Assembly (NCBI RefSeq): GCF_000802155.2 | Contig: NZ_JQGJ02000008.1 | Location: 208,861 to 272,860 of the forward strand | DNA from: Pseudomonas frederiksbergensis | Lineage (GTDB): Bacteria > Pseudomonadota > Gammaproteobacteria > Pseudomonadales > Pseudomonadaceae | Direction of reading: 5' to 3' | DNA length: 64,000 bases | In this document: positions 56,163 through 63,991 of the stretch, one piece after another | Layout of the letters: each line of letters starts with the position of its first letter | Position numbering within the stretch: the first letter of the stretch is position 1 | Made by a program: the position numbers and the translations under genes | The notes under the pieces: model-generated | What the model saw: only the letters and a program-made list of their open reading frames with translations | What the model was told of the DNA's origin: nothing | Databases searched by the model: none

Positions 56163-57170
56163 ATGGCTCTCAGTAAAGAAGTGCCGGAGTTTGACATCGA
56201 CGATGAGGTTCTCCTTATGGAGGCCGGCATCGCTATGGATTCGATGTCGAATGATGAAGGGGCGACTCCACCTTCCGTTCGTGCCAAATCCAAACACTCC
56301 GCTTCACTTAAACAACATAAGTACATCGACTACACACGGGCGCTGGACGCCACTCAGCTGTACCTCAACGAAATCGGTTTCTCGCCGCTGCTCTCCCCCG
56401 AGGAAGAAGTTCATTTTGCGCGCCTATCGCAAAGTGGCGACCCGGCTGGTCGAAAACGCATGATTGAAAGCAACCTGCGCCTGGTGGTGAAAATCGCCCG
56501 ACGTTACGTCAATCGTGGGCTTTCGCTGCTGGACCTGATCGAAGAGGGCAACCTGGGCCTGATTCGCGCTGTCGAGAAATTCGACCCCGAGCGCGGTTTC
56601 CGTTTCTCGACCTATGCGACCTGGTGGATCCGCCAGACCATCGAACGGGCAATCATGAATCAGACCCGGACCATCCGGCTGCCGATTCATGTGGTCAAGG
56701 AGCTGAACGTCTACTTGCGGGCTGCCCGTGAGTTGACCCAGAAACTCGACCATGAGCCTTCGCCTGAAGAAATCGCCAACCTGCTGGAAAAACCGGTGGG
56801 CGAGGTCAAGCGCATGCTTGGGCTCAACGAGCGGGTTTCCTCGGTGGACGTTTCCCTGGGTCCGGACTCGGACAAGACGTTGCTCGATACCCTCACGGAC
56901 GATCGACCTACCGACCCGTGCGAATTGCTGCAGGACGATGACCTGTCCCAAAGCATCGACCAATGGCTCTCGGAACTGACCGACAAGCAACGGGAAGTGG
57001 TGATTCGCCGCTTCGGCTTGCGCGGGCATGAAAGCAGCACGCTGGAAGATGTGGGCCTGGAGATTGGTTTGACCCGTGAACGGGTTAGGCAGATCCAGGT
57101 TGAAGGCCTCAAGCGTCTGCGGGAGATCCTGGAGAAGAACGGCTTGTCGAGTGAGTCGCTGTTTCAATAA
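56163..57170 (+). CDS. rpoS: RNA polymerase sigma factor RpoS
   Basis: 335 residues, the stationary-phase and general stress sigma factor. An acidic N-terminus (PEFDIDDEVLLMEAG) leads to region 1.2 (DATQLYLNEIGFSPLLSPEEE), region 2 (NLRLVVKIARRYVNRGLSLLDLIEEGN and the -10 binding GFRFSTYATWWIRQTIERA), region 3 and region 4 with the -35 helix-turn-helix (TLEDVGLEIGLTRERVRQIQ). Nearby rsmZ is a Gac/Rsm RNA that also affects stationary phase. A perfect terminator ends the transcript. Confidence 0.98.
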   Translation: MALSKEVPEFDIDDEVLLMEAGIAMDSMSNDEGATPPSVRAKSKHSASLKQHKYIDYTRALDATQLYLNEIGFSPLLSPEEEVHFARLSQSGDPAGRKRMIESNLRLVVKIARRYVNRGLSLLDLIEEGNLGLIRAVEKFDPERGFRFSTYATWWIRQTIERAIMNQTRTIRLPIHVVKELNVYLRAARELTQKLDHEPSPEEIANLLEKPVGEVKRMLGLNERVSSVDVSLGPDSDKTLLDTLTDDRPTDPCELLQDDDLSQSIDQWLSELTDKQREVVIRRFGLRGHESSTLEDVGLEIGLTRERVRQIQVEGLKRLREILEKNGLSSESLFQ

Positions 57171-57191
57171 CGCTCAACAAGCGCAGCAGAG

Positions 57192-57220
57192 AAAGCCCCG
57201 ACTGGTTCGGGGCTTTTGCT
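57192..57220 (+). terminator. rpoS terminator
   Basis: AAAGCCCCGA (57192-57201) pairs with TCGGGGCTTT (57207-57216) around a 5-nt loop, followed by TGCTTTT. Confidence 0.9.
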
Positions 57221-57267
57221 TTTCTGGATTGTGATCTTTCGGTGCTGCCCTTTTTGTAGTTTCAGTT

Positions 57268-57285
57268 TGTAAGCCTTTGCCTAGT
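57268..57285 (+). promoter_or_regulatory. Candidate GacA upstream activating sequence for rsmZ (imperfect)
   Basis: TGTAAG-N6-CCTAGT lies about 190 bp upstream of the inferred rsmZ start, the usual distance of the GacA box (TGTAAG-N6-CTTACA). The left half is perfect but the right half matches only partly; a TTACGTAA palindrome follows at 57287-57294. Function is inferred from position. Confidence 0.45.
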
Positions 57286-57423
57286 GTTACGTAAGCTTTC
57301 GGGTTTCCTTTAATGGGACAGTTGACTCATAAAGACGTCGAAGAATGTTCAACACGTTGTTATTGAAGGAATTTACTCTTTATGAATAGACCGTTACAGA
57401 GCTCGGCACTCGCCTTGGCCCCA

Positions 57424-57451
57424 TTGCGCTGGATTGAGAAAACACTAATAT
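57424..57451 (+). promoter_or_regulatory. rsmZ core promoter
   Basis: TTGCGC (57424-57429), a 16-bp spacer, then TAATAT (57446-57451). This places the RNA 5' end near 57460, where the RsmZ sequence begins. Confidence 0.6.
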
Positions 57452-57459
57452 CAACCCTG

Positions 57460-57592
57460 TGTCGACGGACAGACACACCCGTCAAGGACGATGGGAACGG
57501 AAGGACATCGCAGGACGCGATTCATCAGGACGATGAAAAGGATTAAAGGGATTAGGGAAAAAATGTGGGCGGGTCAAACCGCCCCTTTTTTT
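57460..57592 (+). ncRNA. rsmZ: RsmZ small regulatory RNA
   Basis: About 133 nt between rpoS and fdxA, the conserved location. RsmZ titrates the RNA-binding proteins RsmA/RsmE and so relieves repression of secondary metabolism under GacS/GacA control. About nine GGA motifs are present (57467, 57486, 57494, 57499, 57503, 57513, 57528, 57540, 57549, 57556). Several are exposed in hairpin loops: GTGTC/GACAC, CCCGTC-AAGGAC-GATGGG, ATCGC-AGGAC-GCGAT and TTCATC-AGGAC-GATGAA. It ends with the terminator GGGCGG-GTCAAA-CCGCCC and seven T's (57567-57592). Confidence 0.93.
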
Positions 57593-57617
57593 GCCTGTGA
57601 TTTGGTTCCAGGCAGCA

Positions 57618-57640
57618 AAAAGGCCCGCAAGGGGCCTTTT
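57618..57640 (-). terminator. fdxA terminator
   Basis: On the minus strand AAAAGGCCC-CTTGC-GGGCCTTTT, followed by TGC. It separates fdxA from the convergent rsmZ. Confidence 0.85.
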
Positions 57641-57656
57641 GGTGACGCAGGGAAGA

Positions 57657-57980
57657 TCAGCGCTCGAGGTCTGCAATCTTGCCTGGCTTGCCATCCCACT
57701 CTTCAGCGTCCGGCAGCGCATCTTTCTTCTCGGTAATGTTCGGCCAGATGTCCGCCAGTTCAGCGTTCAGCTCGATGAAGTTCTCCATGCCGGCTGGCAC
57801 TTCGTCTTCCGAGAAAATGGCATTCGCCGGGCATTCCGGTTCACACAGGGCGCAGTCGATGCACTCGTCCGGGTGAATGACCAGGAAATTCGGGCCTTCG
57901 TAAAAGCAGTCCACCGGACACACTTCTACGCAGTCGGTGTACTTGCACTTGATGCAGTTGTCGGTGACGACGAAGGTCAT
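57657..57980 (-). CDS. fdxA: 7Fe ferredoxin FdxA
   Basis: 107 residues from the ATG at 57980 (MTFVVTDNCIKCKYTDC). Two cluster motifs are present: CIKCKYTDCVEVCPVDCF and CIDCALCEPECP, for a [3Fe-4S] and a [4Fe-4S] cluster as in Azotobacter ferredoxin I. It is an electron carrier whose partners are not known from context. Convergent with rsmZ and 144 bp downstream of the mutS coding end on the same strand. Confidence 0.96.
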   Translation of the reverse strand: MTFVVTDNCIKCKYTDCVEVCPVDCFYEGPNFLVIHPDECIDCALCEPECPANAIFSEDEVPAGMENFIELNAELADIWPNITEKKDALPDAEEWDGKPGKIADLER

Positions 57981-58124
57981 TTCTAATTCTCTCCTCAGGC
58001 GGCTGCGGCGAAGCCCCTTCACGGTGGGGGTCGCGGGGTTCGGGAGCGATAATCTGCAAACCCAGGCTAATAGGCAGCAGCATCCCAAACCGCGCGAGAT
58101 TCTAACAGCTTGAAAGCCTGTGCG

Positions 58125-60725
58125 TTAGATCCGTGTCTTCAATGTATAGAGTAAATCCAGCGCCCGACGGGGCGTCAGGTCATCCAGATCGAGCTTGGCC
58201 AGTTCATCGAGCACCGGATGCGGCAGGCTGGCGAACAGGTCGCTTTGCTGCGGCGCAGCCGGTTTGCCTTTGGTCGGGCGCGGTGCTTCGTGGGGCAGGC
58301 TGGTGGTTTCCAGGCGGCTCAGGTGCTCGCGGGCGCGGCTGATGACATCGCTCGGAACCCCGGCCAGCTGGGCCACCGCCAGGCCATAGCTCTGGCTGGC
58401 AGGGCCGGGCAGCACGTGGTGGAGGAAGACGATGCGTTCGTTGTGCTCAGTGGCGTTGAGGTGGACGTTGGCCACCAGCGGCTGGCTTTCCGGCAGCACA
58501 GTCAATTCGAAGTAGTGCGTGGCGAACAGCGTGTAGGCCCGCAACTGGGCGAGACGTTCTGCCGCAGCCCAAGCCAGGGACAAGCCGTCGAAGGTGCTGG
58601 TGCCGCGGCCGACCTCGTCCATCAGCACCAGGCTGCGTTCGGTGGCGTTGTGCAGGATGTTCGCGGTTTCGCTCATTTCCACCATGAACGTCGAACGCCC
58701 GCCGGCCAGGTCGTCGCTGGAGCCGATCCGGGTGAAAATGCGGTCCACCAGGGACAATTCGCAGCTGGCCGCCGGGACAAAGCTGCCGATATGGGCCAGC
58801 AGCACGATCAACGCGGTCTGACGCATGTAGGTGGATTTACCGCCCATGTTCGGACCGGTGATCACCAGCATGCGGGTGTTGTCGTCCAGGCTCAGGTCGT
58901 TGGCCACGAACGGCGTGGTCAGGACTTGCTCGACCACCGGGTGGCGACCCTGGCTGATGCGCATGCACGGCTCGCTGACGAAGCGCGGGCAGTTGAGGTC
59001 CAGGTTCAGGGCGCGTTCGGCCAGGTTGCTCAGCACGTCCAGTTCCGCCAGGGCGGCGGCGGTATCCTGCAACGGCGGGAGCTGGCTGATCAAGTCTTCG
59101 AGCAGCGCTTCGTAGAGCATCTTCTCCCGGGCCAGGGCGCGGCTCTTGGCGGACAGCGCCTTGTCTTCGAACGCCTTGAGCTCCGGAGTGATGAAACGCT
59201 CGGCACCCTTGAGGGTCTGGCGGCGAATGTAATCGGCCGGGGCTTGCTCGGCCTGCTTGCTCGGCAGTTCGATGAAGTAGCCGTGGATGCGGTTGTAGCC
59301 GACCTTGAGGTTGGCCAGGCCGGTGCGGGCTTTTTCCCGGGCTTCGAGGTCGATCAGGAACTGGCCAGCGTTCTCGCTCAGCGATTGCAGTTCGTCGAGC
59401 TCGGCGTCGTAGCCGGTTTTCAACACGCCACCGTCACGGATCACTGCCGGCGGATTGTCGATGATCGCTTTTTCCAGCAGCGCGGCCAGGTCCGGGTAGG
59501 TGCTGGTGGTGCGCGCCAGTTGCTGCAGGTGCGGTGCTTCGAGGTCGGTCATTGCCACCTGCAATTCAGGCAACGCGCCGAGGGCATCGCGCAGGCGCGC
59601 CAGGTCACGGGGACGGGCGTTGCGCAGGCCGATACGTGCGAGGATCCGCTCGATGTCGCCGATTTCCTTGAGTTGCGGTTGCAATTGTTCGAAGCGATAA
59701 CGATCCAGCAGGCAGGTAATGGATGATTGGCGCGCTGTCAGTACCGTCAGGTCCCGAAGCGGGCGGTTCAACCAGCGGGTCAGCAGGCGGCTGCCCATGG
59801 CGGTCTGGCAGCGATCGACCACCGATTGCAAGGTGTTGTCGCGACCGCCGGCCAGGTTGGTGTCCAGCTCCAGGTTGCGCCGGCTCGCGCCGTCCAGCAC
59901 CACCGTGTCATCCAGGCGTTCGTGACGCAGGCTGCGCAAATGGGGCAGGGCGGTGCGCTGGGTTTCCTTGGCGTAGGCCAGCAGGCAACCGGCCGCGCCG
60001 ATGGCCAGAGTCAGGTTCTCGCAACCAAAGCCCTTTAGGTCTTGTGTCGCGAACTGCTGGCAGAGACTTTTCAGCGCCGAGTCGCGCTCGAAATCCCACG
60101 GTGCCCGACGACGTACGCCACGGCGTTTCTCCGCAGGCAGGTCCTTGGGCCAGTCATCGGGAATCAACAGCTCTACCGGATTGACCCGCTCCAGCTCCGC
60201 CAGCAGGTTTTCCCAGCCCTTGATTTCCAAAACCGAGAAATTACCGCTGGTGATGTCCAGCACGGCCAGGCCAAACAGGCGTTCGTCGCCCAGGACCGCG
60301 GCGATCAGGTTGTCCCTGCGTTCATCCAGCAAGGCTTCGTCACTGACGGTACCCGGTGTGATGATGCGCACCACTTGGCGTTCTACCGGGCCTTTGCTGG
60401 TGGCCGGGTCGCCGACTTGCTCGCAGATCACCACGGACTCGCCCAGCTTGACCAGCTTCGCCAGATAACCTTCCGCCGCGTGGTAAGGAATCCCACACAT
60501 CGGAATCGCCATGCCCGCCGATTGCCCACGCGCCGTCAGGGTGATGTCCAGCAGTTTGGCGGCTTTCTTCGCGTCCTCGTAGAAGATTTCGTAGAAGTCG
60601 CCCATGCGGTAGAACATCAGCTGATCGGGGTGCTGGTTCTTCAAGCGCCAGTATTGCTGCATCATTGGGGTGTGGCTGGAAACGTCGGTATTCAAAGGCT
60701 TTGACTCTGCTTGTCTATTTGACAC
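58125..60725 (-). CDS. mutS: DNA mismatch repair protein MutS
   Basis: 866 residues from a GTG at 60725. MutS recognises mismatches and recruits MutL. The mismatch-binding Phe-x-Glu is in FYRMGDFYEIF near residue 40, with the domain I-V order and the Walker A GPNMGGKSTYMRQTAL near residue 620, DEVGRGTSTFDG (Walker B) and FATHYFEL. The start is unsure: the GTG has no Shine-Dalgarno, and a TTG at 60695 would give 856 residues beginning MNTDVSSHTPMMQQYW, closer to the family. The prophage integrase gene ends only 17 bp upstream of the GTG, so the original promoter and start region may have been affected by integration. Confidence 0.95.
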   Translation of the reverse strand: MSNRQAESKPLNTDVSSHTPMMQQYWRLKNQHPDQLMFYRMGDFYEIFYEDAKKAAKLLDITLTARGQSAGMAIPMCGIPYHAAEGYLAKLVKLGESVVICEQVGDPATSKGPVERQVVRIITPGTVSDEALLDERRDNLIAAVLGDERLFGLAVLDITSGNFSVLEIKGWENLLAELERVNPVELLIPDDWPKDLPAEKRRGVRRRAPWDFERDSALKSLCQQFATQDLKGFGCENLTLAIGAAGCLLAYAKETQRTALPHLRSLRHERLDDTVVLDGASRRNLELDTNLAGGRDNTLQSVVDRCQTAMGSRLLTRWLNRPLRDLTVLTARQSSITCLLDRYRFEQLQPQLKEIGDIERILARIGLRNARPRDLARLRDALGALPELQVAMTDLEAPHLQQLARTTSTYPDLAALLEKAIIDNPPAVIRDGGVLKTGYDAELDELQSLSENAGQFLIDLEAREKARTGLANLKVGYNRIHGYFIELPSKQAEQAPADYIRRQTLKGAERFITPELKAFEDKALSAKSRALAREKMLYEALLEDLISQLPPLQDTAAALAELDVLSNLAERALNLDLNCPRFVSEPCMRISQGRHPVVEQVLTTPFVANDLSLDDNTRMLVITGPNMGGKSTYMRQTALIVLLAHIGSFVPAASCELSLVDRIFTRIGSSDDLAGGRSTFMVEMSETANILHNATERSLVLMDEVGRGTSTFDGLSLAWAAAERLAQLRAYTLFATHYFELTVLPESQPLVANVHLNATEHNERIVFLHHVLPGPASQSYGLAVAQLAGVPSDVISRAREHLSRLETTSLPHEAPRPTKGKPAAPQQSDLFASLPHPVLDELAKLDLDDLTPRRALDLLYTLKTRI

Positions 60726-60742
60726 GGGGCAATTGTCTAATA

Positions 60743-61720
60743 CTACAGGGATTTTTTCGGCATTGTTGGTGGCTCGGCGATGTCGATTTCACGCAGTCGC
60801 AGGTAGCGCGCCGTCATCTTCGGGTCAGTGTGGCCACCAAGCTTTTGGGCGTTGTTGCCTTGCTTGTCGGTGTCGGTGAGCGATTTCGCCCTGAGGTCGT
60901 GCAGCGTTGCGCCGACAACCCCAGCCGCCTTGCAGTTGCGCTTGAAAGCGTCTTTCACTGAGCTGTAATGGACTGGCTTTCCTCCTCGAGGAGAACAGAA
61001 AAGCGTCATCCCTCGTATTGTTCGGGGCAGCGCCTTGATGCGCGACACCAATGCTTCAAGGTCCGGGCTCATCCGAACGATGAGCCGCGCGCCGGTCTTC
61101 TGCTGTTTGAACGCAATACCCTCCTCACTGATATCTGAAAGGTGGATGGACAGCACGTCGCTGATCCGTTGGCCGGTCAGGTAGCACATCTCATAGATGA
61201 CCCGCATGTTCGGGCTCGCCTTCTCGCAGATCTTCGCGAACTCAGCATCGGTGATGTACCGATCGCGCCTTTTCTCTACGTGCCGCCGGATGCCTGTGCA
61301 TGGATTCGAGTCCACCATCTGGTTTTCCAAGGCGTATGCAAAGACCATCCTCAAAAACGAGATAACCCGGTTCGACATGTTCGGCGTGTTAGCCATGTGC
61401 ATTTTTAGTGCGGCGACGTGCCGCGGCAGAACATCGCGCGGCTCGAAGTCGGCCAACGCTTCCTTAAGCCTGACGGCTGCAGCTTCGTATTGCTTGACTG
61501 TGTTGGGCGACAGTTTTGGGGCCATGTACGCCAGCGCGTCGTCGATCAGCCGTCCCATTCCGCCCTGATTACCCTTGTCGATGGCCTTGGCGTACGCGAC
61601 AAGCGAGTCCTGAAAGTCCGTGCCCAGCCGAACCCACTTGCCTTTGCGCACCAGGTAATAAGCCCCGTGCTTCTGGTACATGCACGCCGGCAGGTGCCGG
61701 TCTTTCTTGCGAGGGCGCAT
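60743..61720 (-). CDS. Phage tyrosine integrase
   Basis: 325 residues. The N-terminal region has a small arm-binding segment (YYLVRKGKWVRLG) and a SAM-like core-binding domain about residues 55-140. The catalytic set is complete: Arg185 in LTGQRISDVL, Lys near 208, His274 and Arg277 in HDLRAKS, His297 in GGHTDP and the nucleophile Tyr306 in ARYLRLR. It should catalyse site-specific integration and excision. It is the last gene of the early minus-strand train and reads toward mutS, so the attachment site is expected just downstream of it. Confidence 0.93.
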   Translation of the reverse strand: MRPRKKDRHLPACMYQKHGAYYLVRKGKWVRLGTDFQDSLVAYAKAIDKGNQGGMGRLIDDALAYMAPKLSPNTVKQYEAAAVRLKEALADFEPRDVLPRHVAALKMHMANTPNMSNRVISFLRMVFAYALENQMVDSNPCTGIRRHVEKRRDRYITDAEFAKICEKASPNMRVIYEMCYLTGQRISDVLSIHLSDISEEGIAFKQQKTGARLIVRMSPDLEALVSRIKALPRTIRGMTLFCSPRGGKPVHYSSVKDAFKRNCKAAGVVGATLHDLRAKSLTDTDKQGNNAQKLGGHTDPKMTARYLRLREIDIAEPPTMPKKSL

Positions 61721-61732
61721 TGTCTGTCTTCC

Positions 61733-61927
61733 TTAAGCCAACCGGAGTTCCGGGCCTTTTTTCGATTGAATACCACCCAGGCGGCCGATGACAACCTGGC
61801 GCAGCACCTTCGGCTTGCCATATCCATCGATGGCGAACCCGTACTTTTCGGCCTGCAGCCATTTGATTTGGGCTCCGGGCTTCGTGTAGCCGGTGAGATC
61901 GGCCACTTCTTCAGCGGTCAAAAACAT
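61733..61927 (-). CDS. DUF4224-like phage protein
   Basis: 64 residues. FLTAEEVADLTGYTKPGAQIKWLQAEKYGFAIDGYGKPKVLR follows the DUF4224 pattern, a small helix-turn-helix-like protein usually encoded just before a phage integrase, as here (12-bp gap). It may act as an excisionase or integrase partner; that role is inference. Confidence 0.8.
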   Translation of the reverse strand: MFLTAEEVADLTGYTKPGAQIKWLQAEKYGFAIDGYGKPKVLRQVVIGRLGGIQSKKGPELRLA

Positions 61928-61970
61928 GTGTGTGCTCCATGCCGCGCGTGGCGGCAGAAGATGGTGAGAG

Positions 61971-62363
61971 TTATCGGCCTGCTGACCACTTGAAGGGCAG
62001 CGGCTCAGGCGGGAAGAACAAGTGCCGCATGTTCGCGACGTTCACGATGTCCTGGTCTGCGGGGAAAATTTCAACCGCATCTACATCACCGCGGCCGCAC
62101 TCGCGCTTGAGCCGCATCAATTCGTCCCAGGTGACCTTATCCGCCCAGCTGTCGCCGTTGTGAATCGACCGGCAAATACTCATCCGCTGGTAGCCGGCCG
62201 GCTCCGCGTAGATCTGAACGAGGAAATTACGGGATCGCCAGACCTCGATCAGGTCAGGCGGCTTGAAGCCGGGCCACTGTTCCGGGGGCACCCGCTGGAG
62301 GTATGGCGGCAACTTGGCGTTTTGCTTTTCCAGCAGGCGCCGCTGGTTCCTATCGGTATTCAT
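61971..62363 (-). CDS. Phage-associated protein, DUF7694-like
   Basis: 130 residues from the ATG at 62363 (MNTDRNQRRLLEKQNAKL); a longer in-frame start at 62498 is in the neighbouring gene. Residues 1-30 are basic. The core EVWRSRNFLVQIYAEP, RMSICRS and DKVTWDELMRLKRECGRGDVDAVEIFP is a pattern I associate with phage proteins of the DUF7694 type. Function unknown, no catalytic motif seen. It is upstream of the DUF4224 gene with a 43-bp gap. Confidence 0.7.
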   Translation of the reverse strand: MNTDRNQRRLLEKQNAKLPPYLQRVPPEQWPGFKPPDLIEVWRSRNFLVQIYAEPAGYQRMSICRSIHNGDSWADKVTWDELMRLKRECGRGDVDAVEIFPADQDIVNVANMRHLFFPPEPLPFKWSAGR

Positions 62364-62416
62364 GGCGATAGAATTCCTCGCCCGCCGTTCACCGGCAGGC
62401 TGTAGGTGGATTGGGG

Positions 62417-62737
62417 TTAAGGGTTCTTGCGTTTTGGCGGGGAGGGAGGAAAGCCGAAATACATGCGGCGTTTTCCGGTGTAGCCGCACTCCTGGCAACC
62501 GCCGGCTTTGTGCGAGGCGTACCCATAGCTGCAGGTTGAGCAGTCACAGCTGCATCCTGAGCACTCAACGGTGCACTGGGCTTCTTGCTCGACTTCGCCT
62601 GCTCGGGTGATCAGGAAGCTGGAGCGGCGATCCAGGCGAAAGCCCGTGATCTTTTCGGCTTCCTCATACGTGGCGGGCTCCCTGCGGAACCCCCATTTCG
62701 CTGCAGGGTCATCGACGATGCGTGTGACCTTCCTCAT
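62417..62737 (-). CDS. Cysteine-rich phage protein (hypothetical)
   Basis: 106 residues. The first 50 are ordinary; then eight cysteines cluster in about 40 residues (CTVECSGCSCDCSTCSYG and CQECGYTG), which suggests one or two zinc sites or disulfides. The tail is basic and proline-rich (FPPSPPKRKNP). No known family is recognised. Confidence 0.6.
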   Translation of the reverse strand: MRKVTRIVDDPAAKWGFRREPATYEEAEKITGFRLDRRSSFLITRAGEVEQEAQCTVECSGCSCDCSTCSYGYASHKAGGCQECGYTGKRRMYFGFPPSPPKRKNP

Positions 62738-62785
62738 GGCCTGGGCCCCCTGTAGATGAGCCAGGCCATGTAGAGCAGGGGAGGA

Positions 62786-63220
62786 TCATGGCGGTGGCTC
62801 CTTCATCGCTGCCGCTGCAATCGATTCGATCTGATCGCAGTAGCCATAGATGTCCTGGACGATGTTCTGCCCGTTCACGCAGTCGCGGATGGTTGGGCGA
62901 ATGTTGCCTTCGACTTGGGTGGTGATGGCTTGGAGCGCCTGGATAAGCTCTTCCTTCTCGGCGATCAGGGCCCGGATGGCGGCAGGGTTGGCGGCTCGGT
63001 AGTAGGCCTCGGCAGCCCCAAACTCATGACCGATGCCATAGAACTGGACGCCAATTGCTACGCCGTCATAGTTGCAATAGTCCGCCTCGAGTTCGACTTC
63101 GCCACTCCCTCCGCAATGCGGGCATTCGATATAGCCGTTTCCTGATTTCTCTTCGGCGGTATCGAATTTTTGCGGGGTAGCCGCCTCGGCCAGCCGCTTC
63201 AGTTCGGTGTAATCGGTCAT
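62786..63220 (-). CDS. Ead/Ea22-like phage protein
   Basis: 144 residues. MTDYTELKRLAEAATPQ at the start and YYRAANPAAIRALIAEKEELIQ in the middle are the recurring blocks of Ead/Ea22-like lambdoid early proteins of unknown function. Between them a CPHCGGSGE zinc-knuckle-like motif has been inserted, and the helical end may form a coiled coil. It overlaps the next gene upstream by 4 bp. Confidence 0.7.
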   Translation of the reverse strand: MTDYTELKRLAEAATPQKFDTAEEKSGNGYIECPHCGGSGEVELEADYCNYDGVAIGVQFYGIGHEFGAAEAYYRAANPAAIRALIAEKEELIQALQAITTQVEGNIRPTIRDCVNGQNIVQDIYGYCDQIESIAAAAMKEPPP

Positions 63221-63546
63221 GGCGTTACCTCCAGCGGCATAAAGCTCAGATCAATGAAGCATTCGCCGAACTGGATTCCGATCGTCTGCACAAGTCGGCC
63301 GTGATGCGCCTTGGTCAGATCTCCGATGCGGCGGATCCCGAAAGTGGATTCAATGGCGCTGATGACCAGTTCCGGAACTGACGCGCTGTCGGTCCATGGA
63401 ACAGCAATCAGGTCCATATCGCGGGCCAGCGAGCCATGAACGGCCAACGCGTAACCGTTTGCACGGGCGATCTCCGCCAAGCCTGGATAGAGGCACATGT
63501 AGGTCGGCGCATTGTTGGCTTTTGGTTTCTTGCTCAGATCACTCAT
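63217..63546 (-). CDS. Small protein with a nucleotidyltransferase-like motif
   Basis: 109 residues from the ATG at 63546. GYALAVHGSLARDMDLIAVPW (residues 31-51) contains G38-S39 and D43-x-D45, the GS-x3-D-x-D pattern of minimal nucleotidyltransferases (as in MNT-type antitoxins and lincosamide enzymes). No partner (HEPN) gene is next to it. In phages such proteins are annotated as hypothetical; whether this has enzyme activity is open. Confidence 0.6.
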   Translation of the reverse strand: MSDLSKKPKANNAPTYMCLYPGLAEIARANGYALAVHGSLARDMDLIAVPWTDSASVPELVISAIESTFGIRRIGDLTKAHHGRLVQTIGIQFGECFIDLSFMPLEVTP

Positions 63547-63550
63547 GGCA

Positions 63551-63748
63551 TCACTCCGACCAGCAGCTGAGTTCCTCGGCCATTTCCTCGGCCGGCTCGC
63601 CGATCTCGCTGAGACGGCCTTCGTACTCATAGTTGTCGTAGATGATTGCGCCGGTTTTCCAGCAGAACACCAGGTCCGTCGGCTTCCACCAACCCATGAC
63701 GCTGCGCATGTACAGAGCGGCGCGGAGGATCCAGTACATTTTTTTCAT
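63551..63748 (-). CDS. Small phage protein (hypothetical)
   Basis: 65 residues. A basic, aromatic N-terminus (MKKMYWILRAALYMRSVMGWW) may be amphipathic or weakly membrane-associated; the second half is strongly acidic (RLSEIGEPAEEMAEEL). No family recognised. The start lies 48 bp downstream of the preceding gene's stop and its stop is 4 bp from the next gene. Confidence 0.5.
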   Translation of the reverse strand: MKKMYWILRAALYMRSVMGWWKPTDLVFCWKTGAIIYDNYEYEGRLSEIGEPAEEMAEELSCWSE

Positions 63749-63796
63749 GCGAGTTCGTCCTTGCCGCTATAGCGGCTGACTTTGAAGGGGGAGGGG

Positions 63797-63991
63797 TTAC
63801 TGCTGAATTGGGTTGAGACGCGCGCTGCCGGTTTTGGTCCAGCGACGGATGTACAGCTCGCAGCCACTCGTTAGGCAAACGCCGTTGGTCATGCCATGGT
63901 GGGTCTTTGGCGTCCCGCAGCCGCAATGACATTTAGGCTTGCGGCCTGGGCGGCTGGGTCGCAGCTCCATATACCGGATCTGTTCAGGCAT
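63797..63991 (-). CDS. Small cysteine/histidine-rich phage protein (hypothetical)
   Basis: 64 residues from the ATG at 63991, close to the window end. CHCGCGTPKTHHGMTNGVCLTSGC contains four-plus Cys and two His with the spacing of a possible zinc site; the N-terminus is basic (RPSRPGRKPKC). Could be a small DNA/RNA-binding regulator. No family recognised. Confidence 0.5.
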   Translation of the reverse strand: MPEQIRYMELRPSRPGRKPKCHCGCGTPKTHHGMTNGVCLTSGCELYIRRWTKTGSARLNPIQQ

